A stretch of DNA of 64,000 bases from Massilia brevitalea (GTDB lineage Bacteria > Pseudomonadota > Gammaproteobacteria > Burkholderiales > Burkholderiaceae_D). The stretch spans positions 1 through 64,000 of the forward strand of contig NZ_JAULSI010000011.1 in NCBI RefSeq assembly GCF_030711405.1. Direction: 5' to 3'. Numbering within the stretch: position 1 is the first letter of the stretch; every line of letters starts with the position of its first letter. The notes under the pieces are model-generated. The model did not search any database, was not told the DNA's origin, and saw only the letters and a program-made list of their open reading frames with translations. Of the stretch, positions 41,961-54,200 are shown one piece after another. The position numbers were made by a program, and so were the translations under genes.

Positions 41961-43118
41961 TCAGGCCGCCCCGGCGCGCCGCACCGGCGTGCTAACCGCT
42001 TCCTCGGCAGCCTGCGCCGCCTCGGCATAGGCGGCGTCGAGCAGGCCCGCCATGGCCTGCGCCGTGCGCTCCCACGAGGTGCGCGCCACCTGCTCGCGCA
42101 TCGCCGTCATCCTGGCTGCGCGTTCGGACGGTCCCAGCGCCAGTGCTTCGGCGCAGGCCACCCCGAACTCCTGGGCGCCGGCCGCGATCGCCACCACGCC
42201 GCCATACGGCCCGACCACGTCGGCAATCGGCGTGCTGACGATCGGCAGCTCGGCCGCCATGTACTCGAGCACCTTGGTCGGGCTGATGAAGCGGGTCGCC
42301 TCGTTGATGGCGAAGGGCATCAGGCAGACGTCCCAGCCGGCCAGGAAGGCCGGCAAGTCGGCATAATCGCGCTGGCCCAGGTAATGGATGTTCGGGCGGC
42401 GCGGCAGCTCGTCTTCGTTGATCTTGATCACCGGCCCGACCAGTACCAGCTGCCAGTCGGGATGGTCGTCGGCCAGCGCCGCCACCAGCGCCAGGTCGAC
42501 GCGCTCGTCGATGACGCCATAGAAACCGAGGCGCGGGCCAGGGATGTGCTCCTGGGCTGGGTGACTCCGGACCGCGCCCTGGGCCTGGGCGAAGTGGGCG
42601 ACGTCGACGCTGCTCGGGAAGCAGTGCACGTTCGGATGGCGGGGGCGCTTGGCCTCGTACAGGCTGGGGCCGCCGGCAAACACCAGGTCGGCCAGGTTGA
42701 GCAGGGCCGACTCGCGCTGCAGCAGCTGGCGCGGGGCCTTCTTGAACGAGGCCAGTTCATCCATGCAGTCGTAGACCACCAGGCGCGGCGTGAGTTCCTG
42801 CAGCAGGGGCAAGGCCATCGGCGTATAGAACCAGGCGATCGGTTTTTCGCCACGCGGCAGCAAGTCCGCCAGCAGCGGCGCCACCAGGGCGATCTGGTCG
42901 TCGTGGAAACCAGGCAGGTCGAGCGGCGTACGCGGCCGGCACACGGTGATGTTGGGGAGCGGTTCGGAACGCTCGAGCCGGGCCGGCCCGGCGGCGTCGT
43001 GCAGCGGTTCCTCGACGATCACGATCCGGTAGTGCCGGGCCAGCCGCGTGAGCAGGTGCTGTGGCCGTTGAAACACGAAATCCCAGCGCAGGTGGCTGAA
43101 TACGATGATCGTCACCAT
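41961..43118 (-). CDS. glycosyltransferase, GT-B fold
   Basis: 385 residues. The N-terminus IIVFSHLRWDFVFQRPQHLL is characteristic of a group of family 1/4-like glycosyltransferases found near sugar-metabolism genes. YDCMDELASFK in the first domain, LGFYGVIDERVDLALVAAL and PNIHYLGQRDYADLPAFLAGWDVCLMPFAINEATRFISPTKVLEYMAA in the C-terminal domain match the nucleotide-sugar binding region. Cytoplasmic, likely membrane-associated. Acceptor unknown. It closes a minus-strand galactose cluster, about 95 bases after the GH2 gene. Confidence 0.85.
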   Translation of the reverse strand: MVTIIVFSHLRWDFVFQRPQHLLTRLARHYRIVIVEEPLHDAAGPARLERSEPLPNITVCRPRTPLDLPGFHDDQIALVAPLLADLLPRGEKPIAWFYTPMALPLLQELTPRLVVYDCMDELASFKKAPRQLLQRESALLNLADLVFAGGPSLYEAKRPRHPNVHCFPSSVDVAHFAQAQGAVRSHPAQEHIPGPRLGFYGVIDERVDLALVAALADDHPDWQLVLVGPVIKINEDELPRRPNIHYLGQRDYADLPAFLAGWDVCLMPFAINEATRFISPTKVLEYMAAELPIVSTPIADVVGPYGGVVAIAAGAQEFGVACAEALALGPSERAARMTAMREQVARTSWERTAQAMAGLLDAAYAEAAQAAEEAVSTPVRRAGAA

Positions 43119-43213
43119 GATCTTCTCCTTGTCGCCCTTGTGGGCTGGCGGTCGGGTTGTCTGGATCCTTCACTACTGCGCCCGACCGCCGCCCGTGCGC
43201 ACGAAGGCGCACG

Positions 43214-45013
<1,800 letters not shown>

Positions 45014-45034
45014 CGTTTTCCTTTCATTCAGCCG

Positions 45035-46110
<1,076 letters not shown>

Positions 46111-46111
<1 letters not shown>

Positions 46112-47205
46112 CAGATCACCTCCAGCCAGAGTGGCCGCTGGCGGCCATGCACGCTTGCGGCAGGCCACTGCGGGTCGTACGTCAGGTTCTCCAGTCCCTG
46201 CGGGCCGAGGAGGAAGGTGTCCTCGATCTTGATGCCCGCAAAGCTGGGGTTGAATGCAAAGGCCATGCCGGCTTCCAGCCCGGTGGCTGTGCTCGGCGTG
46301 GCCACGATCTCGCGCGCCAGGTAGCCGGTGATGCCGCCCTGGTGGTGCTCGTTCAGGGCATCGGCACGGTCCGCGTGTTTATAGGCGGCGTCGAAGGCGT
46401 GATACACCGCCGACAGCGATTTGCCTGGCTGGACGGCCGCCAGGCCGGTGGCTTCGAGGTCCATCAGCGCCGCCTGCTCTTGCGCTGCGGCGCCGAAGCT
46501 CACAAAACGCGTGAGATTCGCATACAGTCCATGGCGGCGCGCACAAAACACCAGCGTGGCGCGCTTGCCGATCGGCTCGTGGGTCGGCACCGGATGGCGG
46601 AACAAAGGCAAACGGCGTTCGCCTGCCGCCAGCACCAGGGCCGGGTGGATGCCGCGCCGCCACAGGGCCTGCGCGCCGGCGCCGGCCAGCTGGTATTCGG
46701 TCCAGTCGGGCCGCGCCGCGCGCAGCACCTCGCTCATCGCCTCGGCCGCTTCGCGCCCCAGGGCGCGGTAGCGCATCTGCTCGGCCTCGCCCAGCACCAG
46801 GCGGCGCAGGCGCAGCGCGTGCGGCAACGGCTGCTCGCCGTTGTGCGGACGGTCCGACAGCACGACGGCGTCGCCGGCCAGGCCCAGCACATAGCGTTCG
46901 CGCAGTTCGATTTGCGCCCAGGGCGAGGCGTGGAAGCTGAAACCGGCCGGGATTTCTTCCTCGCGCAGGCGCGCGGCCTCGATCTCGTCGGTCAGGATCA
47001 CGGCCTCGTCCTGGGTCACCAATACTTCGGCGACGCCGGTTTCGGCGGTCTGCAGCACGGCGCTGGAGCCGCCGGCCGTGACCCAGGCAAACCAGTCGAT
47101 GCCGCGCAGGCGGATCGCCGCGGCGCCGGCCTTGCCCAGGCATTCGCGCAGCAGCGCCAGCTTGGCCTGCACTTCGGCCGAGCGCAGTTGCAGGGCCTCG
47201 CTCAT
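46111..47205 (-). CDS. M24-peptidase-fold protein lacking metal ligands
   Basis: 364 residues from ATG 47205, overlapping the galT stop (ATGA). The two-domain creatinase/Xaa-Pro peptidase plan is clear: an N-terminal domain, then EAEQMRYRALGREAAEAMSEVL leading into the pita-bread fold with TLVFCARRHGLYANLTRFVSFG, HHQGGITGYLAREI, GMAFAFNP and KIEDTFLL. In active M24 enzymes these positions hold Asp, Asp, His, Glu, Glu; here they read Cys, Asn, His, Asn, Glu, so metal binding is probably lost. Creatinase itself is a metal-free M24 member, so activity of another kind is possible. Its place inside a galactose operon, translationally coupled on both sides, suggests a role in sugar metabolism, unknown. 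Confidence 0.8.
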
Positions 47206-48296
47206 GCGTCCTCCTCGAGCGACACCTGCACCGCCTGCAGCTCGGCGGCCGTGTTCTCGGGCAGCACGTCCATCGCGAACATGCCGGCGCCCAGCTCGGT
47301 GCCGGCCAGGTATTTCAGGCGCTCGCGCGAGCGGTAAGGCGGGTAGAACTGGGCGTGCAGCTGGGTTTCCGGATGGTCCATGCCGTCGGTCGGCGCCTGG
47401 TACCAGGCCATCAGGTAAGGGAAAGGCCGGTTCCACATGGTTTCGTACTTCAGCAGCACGGTTTTCAGCGCGCGCGCCAGGCTGGTGCGCTGGGCGTCGG
47501 ACAGCGACGCAAAGTCCTTGCACGGCGCGCTCGGCATCACCCACACCTCGTACGGGTAGCGCGCACAGGCCGGCACGAAGGCGATCGCGTGCTCATCCTC
47601 GAACAGGACGCGGCGGCCGTCTTCCGACTCTTTCTTGGCCATGTCGCACAGCAGGCTGGTGCCGTGCTCGAGGTACCAGTCGCGCTCCTGGGCCAGCATG
47701 CGCTCGGGCACCTGCGGAATGAAGGGATAGGAATAGATCTGGCCGTGCGGATGGTGCAGGGTTACGCCGACTTCGCTGCCGCGGTTCTCGAACGGCAGCA
47801 CGTACTGGATATGCGGCTGCGCGCCGATGCGCGTGGTGCGGTCGCCCCAGACCTTGAACAGCAACTCGATGCGCGACAGCGGCAGGTGCACCAGGGCCGC
47901 GTTCGGGTCTTGTGTGAAGACCACCACTTCGCAGTGGCCATTCGCGGGCGCGGTCGGCACCGTCAGCGCCGGCGGATCATGCGATTCCAGCGCCAGCGAG
48001 GGGAAGCGGTTGTCGAATACGGCCACCTCGTAGTCGCCCTGCGGCAGCTCGGTGGGGTTGGCCGGGTCGGTGGTCACCGCGAGCGGGTTGTACTGCGGCG
48101 GCGGCTGGAAAGTGCGGTTCTGGCGGAACCCGGCATAGGTCACCCACTCGCCGCGCAGGGGGTGCCAGCGCAGGTGCGGGTTCGCGTTCATCGGGTCGGG
48201 GAATGGACTGGGCGCGATGAGCCCGTCCGGAATCGGCTGGTTGCTGTAGAGGGTAAGAGGTCGTCCGTCGGGCTTGGTCAGTTCTTTGCTGTACAT
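47202..48296 (-). CDS. galT: galactose-1-phosphate uridylyltransferase
   Basis: 364 residues. HIT-superfamily GalT: RWHPLRGEWVTYAGFRQNRTFQPP, GDYEVAVFDNRFPSLA, the active-site HHPHGQIYSYP (nucleophile His of HPH, near residue 175), and the C-terminal MAWYQAPTDG with AQFYPPYRSRERLKYLAGTE. It transfers UMP between UDP-glucose and galactose-1-phosphate in the Leloir pathway. First gene of the operon. An upstream region of about 470 bases holds its probable control signals. Confidence 0.95.
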   Translation of the reverse strand: MYSKELTKPDGRPLTLYSNQPIPDGLIAPSPFPDPMNANPHLRWHPLRGEWVTYAGFRQNRTFQPPPQYNPLAVTTDPANPTELPQGDYEVAVFDNRFPSLALESHDPPALTVPTAPANGHCEVVVFTQDPNAALVHLPLSRIELLFKVWGDRTTRIGAQPHIQYVLPFENRGSEVGVTLHHPHGQIYSYPFIPQVPERMLAQERDWYLEHGTSLLCDMAKKESEDGRRVLFEDEHAIAFVPACARYPYEVWVMPSAPCKDFASLSDAQRTSLARALKTVLLKYETMWNRPFPYLMAWYQAPTDGMDHPETQLHAQFYPPYRSRERLKYLAGTELGAGMFAMDVLPENTAAELQAVQVSLEEDA

Positions 48297-48767
48297 GGCT
48301 TCGCTAATGTCGGGCAGTCCACAAGCACTCGCAGGCTGTATCAGCCCTGCGAACGCGGCTAGGGGACGATCCTAACATGGCGTTTTCACCACAGTTTCTG
48401 GAGGGAACGAAGGGATTTTCCGATGGTTAATGACTTGCTAGAAGCAGACCAAAAGAAATGCTGCAGGTGCGACGGGTGCTCCTATGAAGAGCGGTGGGAA
48501 CGGCTGGGGTGACGTAGGAAGGCGAGGACTTTTGTAAGTGCATACCTACAAAACGAATAGATGTATTTACACACTTCCGAGAGAAAATCTCCTACAAACT
48601 CAACGGAGTGAGATGCGCGTTTTTGTAGGGTGGGCACTTGTGCCCACGCGGTGTCATCACATGAATTAACGCGACATAAATTTGGCCGCGTGGTATCCAG
48701 CCATAAAGACCGCGTGGGCACGAGTGCCCACCCTACAACGGCAACGGCAACGGCAACGGCACAAACC
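48297..48767. other. regulatory/intergenic region between galT and M20 gene
   Basis: About 470 bases. It contains a dyad TTTTGTA...TACAAAA near 48532-48556, a possible regulator site for the galT operon to the left, and REP-like pair 2. Just before the M20 stop codon is a six-base tandem repeat (AACGGC, four copies, 48737-48760). No RNA gene or protein gene is supported. A 29-codon frame at 48423 was rejected. Confidence 0.5.
48625..48736. repeat. REP-like palindrome pair 2
   Basis: Inverted copies at 48625-48651 (GTAGGGTGGGCAC...CGCGG) and 48710-48736 (reverse), 58 bases apart. Same element as pairs 1 and 3-5, here with the GTAGGG ends facing outward. Confidence 0.85.
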
Positions 48768-50318
48768 TTACTTCGCCAGCTCGGCCAGCACCGCCGTGTA
48801 CATCTGCAAATTCAACAGCAGCTGCTTGAGCGTGATGAACTCGTGCTCGGAGTGTCCGGTGTACACCTTGCCCGGCATCGCCGGCCCGAAACCCACCGCG
48901 TTCGGGAACAGGCGCGAGTTGGTGCCGCCGCCGATCGCCACCGGCTTCGGGTCTTTCACACCCGTGAAGTAGGAGAACACGTTCATCAGCACCGGTAACT
49001 GCGGCGCATCCTTGCGCAACCAGGGTTCGCCCGTGCGCACCGTGATGTTGGCCAGTTCCACATTGCGGCCCTGCCACTGCGCCAGCGCCGCGTTCACCTC
49101 GTTGGTCAGCTGCTCGATGCTCTTGCCTTGCGGGCGGCGCAGATTGATCGAGACCTCGATGCCGTCCTCGCGCCCCTTGATCACGGTCGGCGCCACCGTC
49201 ATCGGCCCCATGAAGCCGTCGCGGTAGGCAATCGCACCGAACTTCTCGCCGTACAGGCCAGTGCCCACCAGCTCGTTCAGGTAGTTCACCACGCCGCCGG
49301 CGACCGTGTTCGGCCAGCTGCGCACGGCCAGTGCGTCGGCCAGCATGGCGATCGCGTTCACGCCGTCCTCCGGTTTCGACGAATGGGCGGACAGGCCGTG
49401 GGCCGTCACGTGCAAGTCGTTCCCCTTGCGCTCGAAGACGTAGCGCATGCCTTCCTGCTTCGCGCCGCGCGCCTTGATCTGGGCTTCCAGTGCCGGCGTG
49501 GCGTTGGCGACGACGGCGCTGGCGTCTTCCGGAATCTGGCTGCCGAAGAAGCCGCCGGCAAAGGCGGAGACATGGGGCTCGCCATCGGCCGGGGTGGCGG
49601 CGCCGGCTTTCGGGATCGTCACCGCGATCGTGCCCGAGGCCTTTTCGGCCACCACCGCCGGATACTCGGCGTCGAGCGTGATGCTGACCTGCGGCGGCTC
49701 ATGGGTCTTGAGGAAGTCGACCAGCGGCTGCCAGTTCGATTCCTCGCCCATGTACACGTACAGCTCGATGCGCTTCGAGAGTGGCAGCTGCTGGTCCTTC
49801 AGCGCCTTCATCGCATACAGCGCGGTGGCGATCGGGCCCTTGTCGTCCTCGGCGCCGCGCGCCAGCAGCTTGCCCGGCTCGCTGGTCTGGTCCAGCACGA
49901 ACGGCGACTTCTTCCACTTCTTCGGGTCGACCGGCTGCACGTCGCCGTGGGTCACGACGCCGACACGCTCGGTACCCTGCCCCATGCCGACCACCACCAC
50001 CCAGCCATGGTCGGCGAAGTCGAAACCGAGACGGTCTGCCTCGCTTTTCAGGTAGGCCTTGAAGGCGATGTGCTGCGGGTCGCGGTCGGATGGGATGTTC
50101 GGGTCGGCCACCGTGTTGTAGCTGACCAGTTTGCCCAGGGTGTCGACCACCGCCGTGCGGTAGGTGGTGACGGCGTATTTGGCGGCCTTGACGGCGGCGT
50201 CGCCGGGAACAACGGCTGTGATTCTATTGTCGGGGTTGGGATGCGTGGTCTCTTGTGGCGCGGCCAGGGCATGCGCCGCGCAGGCCAGCAGCAGGCTGGC
50301 GAGTATCGTTTTTTTCAT
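48768..50318 (-). CDS. M20-family dipeptidase, secreted
   Basis: 516 residues from ATG 50318, chosen because it begins a signal peptide (KKTILASLLLACAAHALA). M20 zinc ligands and catalytic residues are visible: THGDVQPV (His), GAEDDKGP (bridging Asp), MGEESN (general-base Glu with Glu ligand), LDAEYPA (Asp), and a C-terminal GHSEHEF (His). The dimerisation lid lies between. The length and order match PepV-like dipeptidases (carnosinase group). It should act in the periplasm on short peptides. Monocistronic. Confidence 0.88.
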   Translation of the reverse strand: MKKTILASLLLACAAHALAAPQETTHPNPDNRITAVVPGDAAVKAAKYAVTTYRTAVVDTLGKLVSYNTVADPNIPSDRDPQHIAFKAYLKSEADRLGFDFADHGWVVVVGMGQGTERVGVVTHGDVQPVDPKKWKKSPFVLDQTSEPGKLLARGAEDDKGPIATALYAMKALKDQQLPLSKRIELYVYMGEESNWQPLVDFLKTHEPPQVSITLDAEYPAVVAEKASGTIAVTIPKAGAATPADGEPHVSAFAGGFFGSQIPEDASAVVANATPALEAQIKARGAKQEGMRYVFERKGNDLHVTAHGLSAHSSKPEDGVNAIAMLADALAVRSWPNTVAGGVVNYLNELVGTGLYGEKFGAIAYRDGFMGPMTVAPTVIKGREDGIEVSINLRRPQGKSIEQLTNEVNAALAQWQGRNVELANITVRTGEPWLRKDAPQLPVLMNVFSYFTGVKDPKPVAIGGGTNSRLFPNAVGFGPAMPGKVYTGHSEHEFITLKQLLLNLQMYTAVLAELAK

Positions 50319-50442
50319 GTGTACCGGTGTCTCCGTGTAATGCGCCATTGCAAAGGCGCAACGAGTCTAGCACAGCACCTTGCGGCGGGATTACCCACAA
50401 TCCGGTATCGTAACAAGCATTCAATATTATCGAGAGAGCACC

Positions 50443-51306
50443 ATGAGCGACAAGACCGTCACCCGGGTCCACCCCGCCCTGCGCGACGACATCGGCGACC
50501 TGATCACCCAGCGCCCTGTCCCCAGCGCCCACCTGGACCAGGTCGATCCCTTCCTGTTCCTGAACCACCACGGTCCGCAGACCTACCCGCCGCACAACCG
50601 CGGCCTGCCCTTCGGCCCGCACCCGCACCGCGGCTTCGAGACCGTCACTTTCATCCTGGAGGGCATGCTGACCCACAAGGACAGCGCCGGCCACGAAAGC
50701 ATCATCCGCGCCGGCGGCGTGCAGTGGATGACGGCCGGCAGCGGCCTGATCCACGCCGAGATTTCGCCGCGCGAATTCCTGGACACCGGCGGCCCGCTGG
50801 AAATCCTGCAGCTGTGGGTGAACCTGCCGCCGCACCTGAAGATGACCCAGCCGGCCTACACCGGCCTGCAGCAGGACCAGATTCCGTCGCTGTCCCTCGA
50901 CGGCGGCAAGATCACCATGAACCTGATTGCTGGCGAGTGGGAAGGCACGGCCGGCCCGGTGGAGTCGCTGACCGGCGTCTTCATGAGCACGATCGAACTG
51001 CGCCCCGGCGCCAGCCTGCGCATCGGCGACCTGGCGCGCCGCAGCGTCTTCCTGTACGTGGTGCGCGGCGCTGCGCAGGTGGGCAACTACGAAGACCGCG
51101 TCGGCGCCTTCCATCTAGTGGAGCTGAGCCACGATGGCGACGACATCCTGCTGTCGTCGTCCGAAGGCGCGCTGGTGCTGTTCGGCCACGCCGAGCCGAT
51201 TGGCGCGCCGGTAGTGTCGCACGGGCCGTTCGTGATGAATTCGCGCACCGAGATCGAGCAGGCGATCCGCGATTACCAGGCGGGCAAGTTCGGGGCGCCG
51301 ATGTAA
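50443..51306 (+). CDS. pirin-family protein
   Basis: 287 residues from ATG 50443, with GAGAGAG upstream. Two cupin domains. The metal site of the first is visible as GPHPHRGFETVTFILEG, followed by HKDSAGHESIIRAGGVQWMTAGSGLIHAE, the pirin hallmark with three His and one Glu. C-terminal cupin from VYRVVRG-like LYVVRGAAQVG. Bacterial pirins bind iron and may have quercetinase activity or bind metabolic enzymes; the substrate is unknown. Divergent from the M20 gene. Confidence 0.93.
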   Translation: MSDKTVTRVHPALRDDIGDLITQRPVPSAHLDQVDPFLFLNHHGPQTYPPHNRGLPFGPHPHRGFETVTFILEGMLTHKDSAGHESIIRAGGVQWMTAGSGLIHAEISPREFLDTGGPLEILQLWVNLPPHLKMTQPAYTGLQQDQIPSLSLDGGKITMNLIAGEWEGTAGPVESLTGVFMSTIELRPGASLRIGDLARRSVFLYVVRGAAQVGNYEDRVGAFHLVELSHDGDDILLSSSEGALVLFGHAEPIGAPVVSHGPFVMNSRTEIEQAIRDYQAGKFGAPM

Positions 51307-51322
51307 AGCCGATGTGACAGCG

Positions 51323-51347
51323 ACGCAGCGCAGCCGTGGCGCTGCGT
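51323..51347 (+). terminator. 9-bp hairpin after pirin gene
   Basis: ACGCAGCGC (51323-51331) pairs with GCGCTGCGT (51339-51347) around a 7-base loop, 17 bases after the pirin stop; only TTT follows. A likely weak or Rho-assisted terminator. Confidence 0.5.
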
Positions 51348-51400
51348 TTGCGCGCGCTGCGCTAGAGTGAACGGGTCCATATCTTTTGCGAGACCCGAGC

Positions 51401-52429
51401 ATGCAAGCCGTTCCCGTTCCCCTGGTGGCCACCACGCGTGGCTACCCTTCCACCGGCTACACGATTGAAAACGTGCACGCCGGTTCGGTGGCCGTCGTCG
51501 ACGCCTCCGGCCGCCTGATCGCCTGGGCCGGCGACCCGCACTACCAGACCTTTACCCGTTCCGCCCTGAAGCCTTTCCAGGCCCTGCCCTTCCTGCTGTC
51601 CGACGGCCCGGGCAAGTTCGGCCTGGCGCCGGAAGAGTTGGCGCTGCTGTGCGCCAGCCACTCCGGTGAGGAAAAACACCTGGCCGGCGTGCGCTCCATC
51701 CTCGGCAAGATCGATGTCGGCGCCGAGCACCTCGAATGCGGCTGCGGTGTGCCCCTGTATTACGATTTCGTCAACCTGCCGGCGCCGATCGACCGCCAGT
51801 GGACGCCGGTGCACCACAACTGCTCGGGCAAGCACAGCGGCTTCCTGGGCTGGTGCCGCCTGCACGGTGCGCCGACCGCGAACTACGTCGACCCGGATCA
51901 TCCGCTGCAGCGGGCGATCCGCGCCACGCTGGCCGATGCCGTCGACCTGCCGGAGTCCGCCATGCCGGCCGGGATCGACGGCTGCTCGGCGCCGAACTAT
52001 GCGCTGCCACTGTCGAAACTGGCCCACCTGTATGCGCGCCTGGGCCAGGGGGCTGCCGATCCACGCCTGGGCGGCGCCCTCGGCCCGCTGTTCGACGCCA
52101 TGACCGGCCACCCCGACATGGTCTCGGGCACCGAGCGCAGCGACCTGGTGATCATGACCGCCGGCGGCGGCGACTGGGTAGCCAAGGTCGGCGCCGACGC
52201 GGTGCAGGCGGTCGGCATCCGCTCGGCCGGCATCGGCATCGCCATCAAGATCGCGGACGGGAACAACCGCGGCATGCACACGGTCACCTACAACGTGCTC
52301 GACCAGCTCGGCCTGCTCGACGATGCCAAACGCACCGTGCTCGAACGCTTCCGCCGCCCGGAGATCCACAACGCGCGCGGCACGCTGGCGGGCGACATAC
52401 GGACGCTGTTCACGCTGCAGCGGGCGTGA
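51401..52429 (+). CDS. L-asparaginase, Rhizobium etli type (AsnA_II)
   Basis: 342 residues from ATG 51401. Family words: HAGSVAVVDASG, FTRSALKPFQALPFL (the Ser-Lys catalytic pair of the family), LALLCASHSGEEKH, HHNCSGKHSGFLG (Cys-Ser-Gly-Lys-His) and GIDGCSAPNYALPL. These match the ReAV-type asparaginase, unrelated to the E. coli enzymes. It converts asparagine to aspartate and ammonia. No signal peptide, so cytoplasmic. Stands alone. Confidence 0.88.
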   Translation: MQAVPVPLVATTRGYPSTGYTIENVHAGSVAVVDASGRLIAWAGDPHYQTFTRSALKPFQALPFLLSDGPGKFGLAPEELALLCASHSGEEKHLAGVRSILGKIDVGAEHLECGCGVPLYYDFVNLPAPIDRQWTPVHHNCSGKHSGFLGWCRLHGAPTANYVDPDHPLQRAIRATLADAVDLPESAMPAGIDGCSAPNYALPLSKLAHLYARLGQGAADPRLGGALGPLFDAMTGHPDMVSGTERSDLVIMTAGGGDWVAKVGADAVQAVGIRSAGIGIAIKIADGNNRGMHTVTYNVLDQLGLLDDAKRTVLERFRRPEIHNARGTLAGDIRTLFTLQRA

Positions 52430-52447
52430 TGGGCTGAGGCGTGTCCC

Positions 52448-52633
52448 GTACGGTGGGCACTCCGTGCCCACGCGGAAGACGCCGCCATGTTGGCGTTGTT
52501 CGGGACGCACGACCCGGCCATTGTTGGCGCGTCCAAATGATCATCCCGAGACGTTTCGACGCTTACACGATACGGCGCGAGCCCAGGCCCTCACCATGCC
52601 CCGTTCCGCGTGGGCACGGAGTGCCCACCATAC
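52448..52633. repeat. REP-like palindrome pair 3
   Basis: Inverted copies at 52448-52475 and 52606-52633, 130 bases apart. They diverge slightly from the others (TACGGTGGGCAC, CACCATAC). It lies between convergent asparaginase and hydrolase genes. Confidence 0.8.
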
Positions 52634-52635
52634 GG

Positions 52636-52697
52636 TCACCGCCAACACCATCGCAGCATCGCGATATCACCGCCAACATCATCACAGCATCGCGATC
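52636..52697. repeat. two tandem 31-base repeats
   Basis: TCACCGCCAACA...CAGCATCGCGAT occurs at 52636-52666 and directly again at 52667-52697 with about three changes. It overlaps the last codon of the hydrolase gene, so the copy number could affect its 3' end. Confidence 0.75.
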
Positions 52698-53556
52698 ATT
52701 CAATCATCCGCCTGATCATCCCCGCCAGCGGCGCCAGCACCGCATCATCCTGCCAGTACGCGCTGTGCGACAGCGGATTCCAGCTCTTGAGCATCCAGTT
52801 CACCGCGCCCTCCCCCGCATTGATCGCGCGGTCTTCCACCAGCCCGCGGTACTCCTCCGACAGCGGCTGCAGCGGCCAACCCAGCACATCGTCGGGATCG
52901 TACAGGTTCAGCCAGCGGAAAATCGGCGTCGGCGGCGCGATCGGCTTGATGTGCATGTTGCGGTGCGCCGCAACGAAGATCGGGATATTGCAGCCGGTGG
53001 TCAGCATCCCGCTACAGGTGCCGCCCGCCAGGTAATGCTTCTCTCGCTCGCTCAGCACCCGGCCCATCGCCGTGCGCGCCCAGCCATCGATGTCGCGCCA
53101 CACGCCCGCCTCCACGCGCCCGCCGGCCCGCGCCTTCTGGGCGTCGTACAGGTAGCTCGACAACACCTGGCAGCCCAGCGAATGCGCCAGGAACACCACC
53201 GGCATCGCATGGTTCGCCGTGCAGGCGCCGAGCAGGTTGCGTGCGATCTTGCCCTGGGCCAGTTCGTACACCGAACCCGGGATCTCCTTGCGGTTTTCCA
53301 GCCCGGCGGCGTCGGCAAAGCCGAACAATAGAAACCTGCGCAGATCGTCGTAGTGCACCTTGCTCTGGGTGTCGACCCGGTCCCACACCATCTGCTCGTT
53401 CTTTTGCAGGATGCCCTGGTAATACACCGAATAGCAGGCGAGTCGCTCGCGCAGGTCCGGTCCCAGGCGCGAACGCATTTGCCCGAACACGCCCGCCGCG
53501 TAGTCGCGCGGCGTTTCGCCCATGCCGTGGACGGCGACGAGTGCGACAGTGGGCAT
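52696..53556 (-). CDS. alpha/beta-hydrolase-like esterase
   Basis: 286 residues. LVAVHGMGETPRDYA at the N-terminus is the oxyanion-side HG motif, and VVFLAHSLGCQVLSSYL holds the nucleophile elbow (AHSLG, Ser near residue 130). The Asp of the triad may be in NLYDPDDVLGWP; the final His is not obvious (PLSHSAYW is a candidate). No signal peptide. Resembles uncharacterised lipase/esterase-like proteins; substrate unknown. Divergent from the marR-emrB operon. Confidence 0.75.
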   Translation of the reverse strand: MPTVALVAVHGMGETPRDYAAGVFGQMRSRLGPDLRERLACYSVYYQGILQKNEQMVWDRVDTQSKVHYDDLRRFLLFGFADAAGLENRKEIPGSVYELAQGKIARNLLGACTANHAMPVVFLAHSLGCQVLSSYLYDAQKARAGGRVEAGVWRDIDGWARTAMGRVLSEREKHYLAGGTCSGMLTTGCNIPIFVAAHRNMHIKPIAPPTPIFRWLNLYDPDDVLGWPLQPLSEEYRGLVEDRAINAGEGAVNWMLKSWNPLSHSAYWQDDAVLAPLAGMIRRMIE

Positions 53557-53683
53557 GGCGGTCTCCTCCCGAGGGTTAAGAATCGGCTTAGTTATTTAAG
53601 CGGATTCCTAACCCCAGCTTATCACTCCACCGCCGCGCACGCTGGCCGCACCAGCGGGTTCGCCTGCCACTCCACCTCCCCGC

Positions 53684-53713
53684 TTTACTAAAATATGTTG
53701 CCCATATTAAAAT
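53684..53713 (+). promoter_or_regulatory. putative marR operon promoter and operator
   Basis: TTTACT (53684-53689) and TAAAAT (53708-53713), spacer 18. A perfect palindrome AATATG-TTGCC-CATATT (53692-53708) fills the spacer, where a bound MarR dimer would block RNA polymerase. Confidence 0.55.
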
Positions 53714-53744
53714 AGATAGCTACCTACTGAATACACACCTCATC

Positions 53745-54200
53745 ATGTCCCACCTACCGAATCCTGGCCTGTCCCCGGCCGAGGGCTTCTCGATGGCGCT
53801 GCACGCCACCGCGCGCGAATGGCGCATCGCCATCGACAAGCGCCTGAAGGACCTGGGCGTCGGCCAGTCCGGCTGGATGACGATTGCCATGATCGCCAAG
53901 GCGAAGGAACCGCTGTCGCAGCGCGCCCTCGCCGATTTGCTCGGCATCGAAGGTCCCTCGGTCGTTTCCATGCTCGACCGCCTCGAGCGCGACGGCCTGG
54001 TGCGGCGCGAACCGTCGCCGCTCGACCGCCGCGTCAAGCTGGCCCACCTCACCGACGACGGCCGCGCCCTGTACGCCAAGGTAAGGAAAGAAGCCGACGC
54101 CTTCCGCTCGGCCATGCTCGACGGCCTGGATCCGGCTACCTTGACCGCCGCCGCCGAGCTGCTGGAAGGCCTGCGCGCGCGGATCGGAGAGCGTCTGTGA
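53745..54200 (+). CDS. MarR-family regulator
   Basis: 151 residues. Winged helix with LKDLGVGQSGWMTIAMIAKAKEPLSQRALADLLGIEGPSVVSMLDRLERDGLVRREPSPLDRRVKLAHLTDDGRALY, containing the DR-x-R wing typical of MarR. It probably represses the efflux genes that follow and its own gene through the palindrome at 53692. The TGA stop overlaps the GTG start of the MFS gene (GTGA). Confidence 0.93.
   Translation: MSHLPNPGLSPAEGFSMALHATAREWRIAIDKRLKDLGVGQSGWMTIAMIAKAKEPLSQRALADLLGIEGPSVVSMLDRLERDGLVRREPSPLDRRVKLAHLTDDGRALYAKVRKEADAFRSAMLDGLDPATLTAAAELLEGLRARIGERL

Noticed and set aside
48423..48512. 29-codon Cys-rich frame MVNDLLEADQKKCCRCDGC...
   Set aside because: No convincing ribosome binding site, very short, and inside a regulatory/REP region; chance cannot be excluded.
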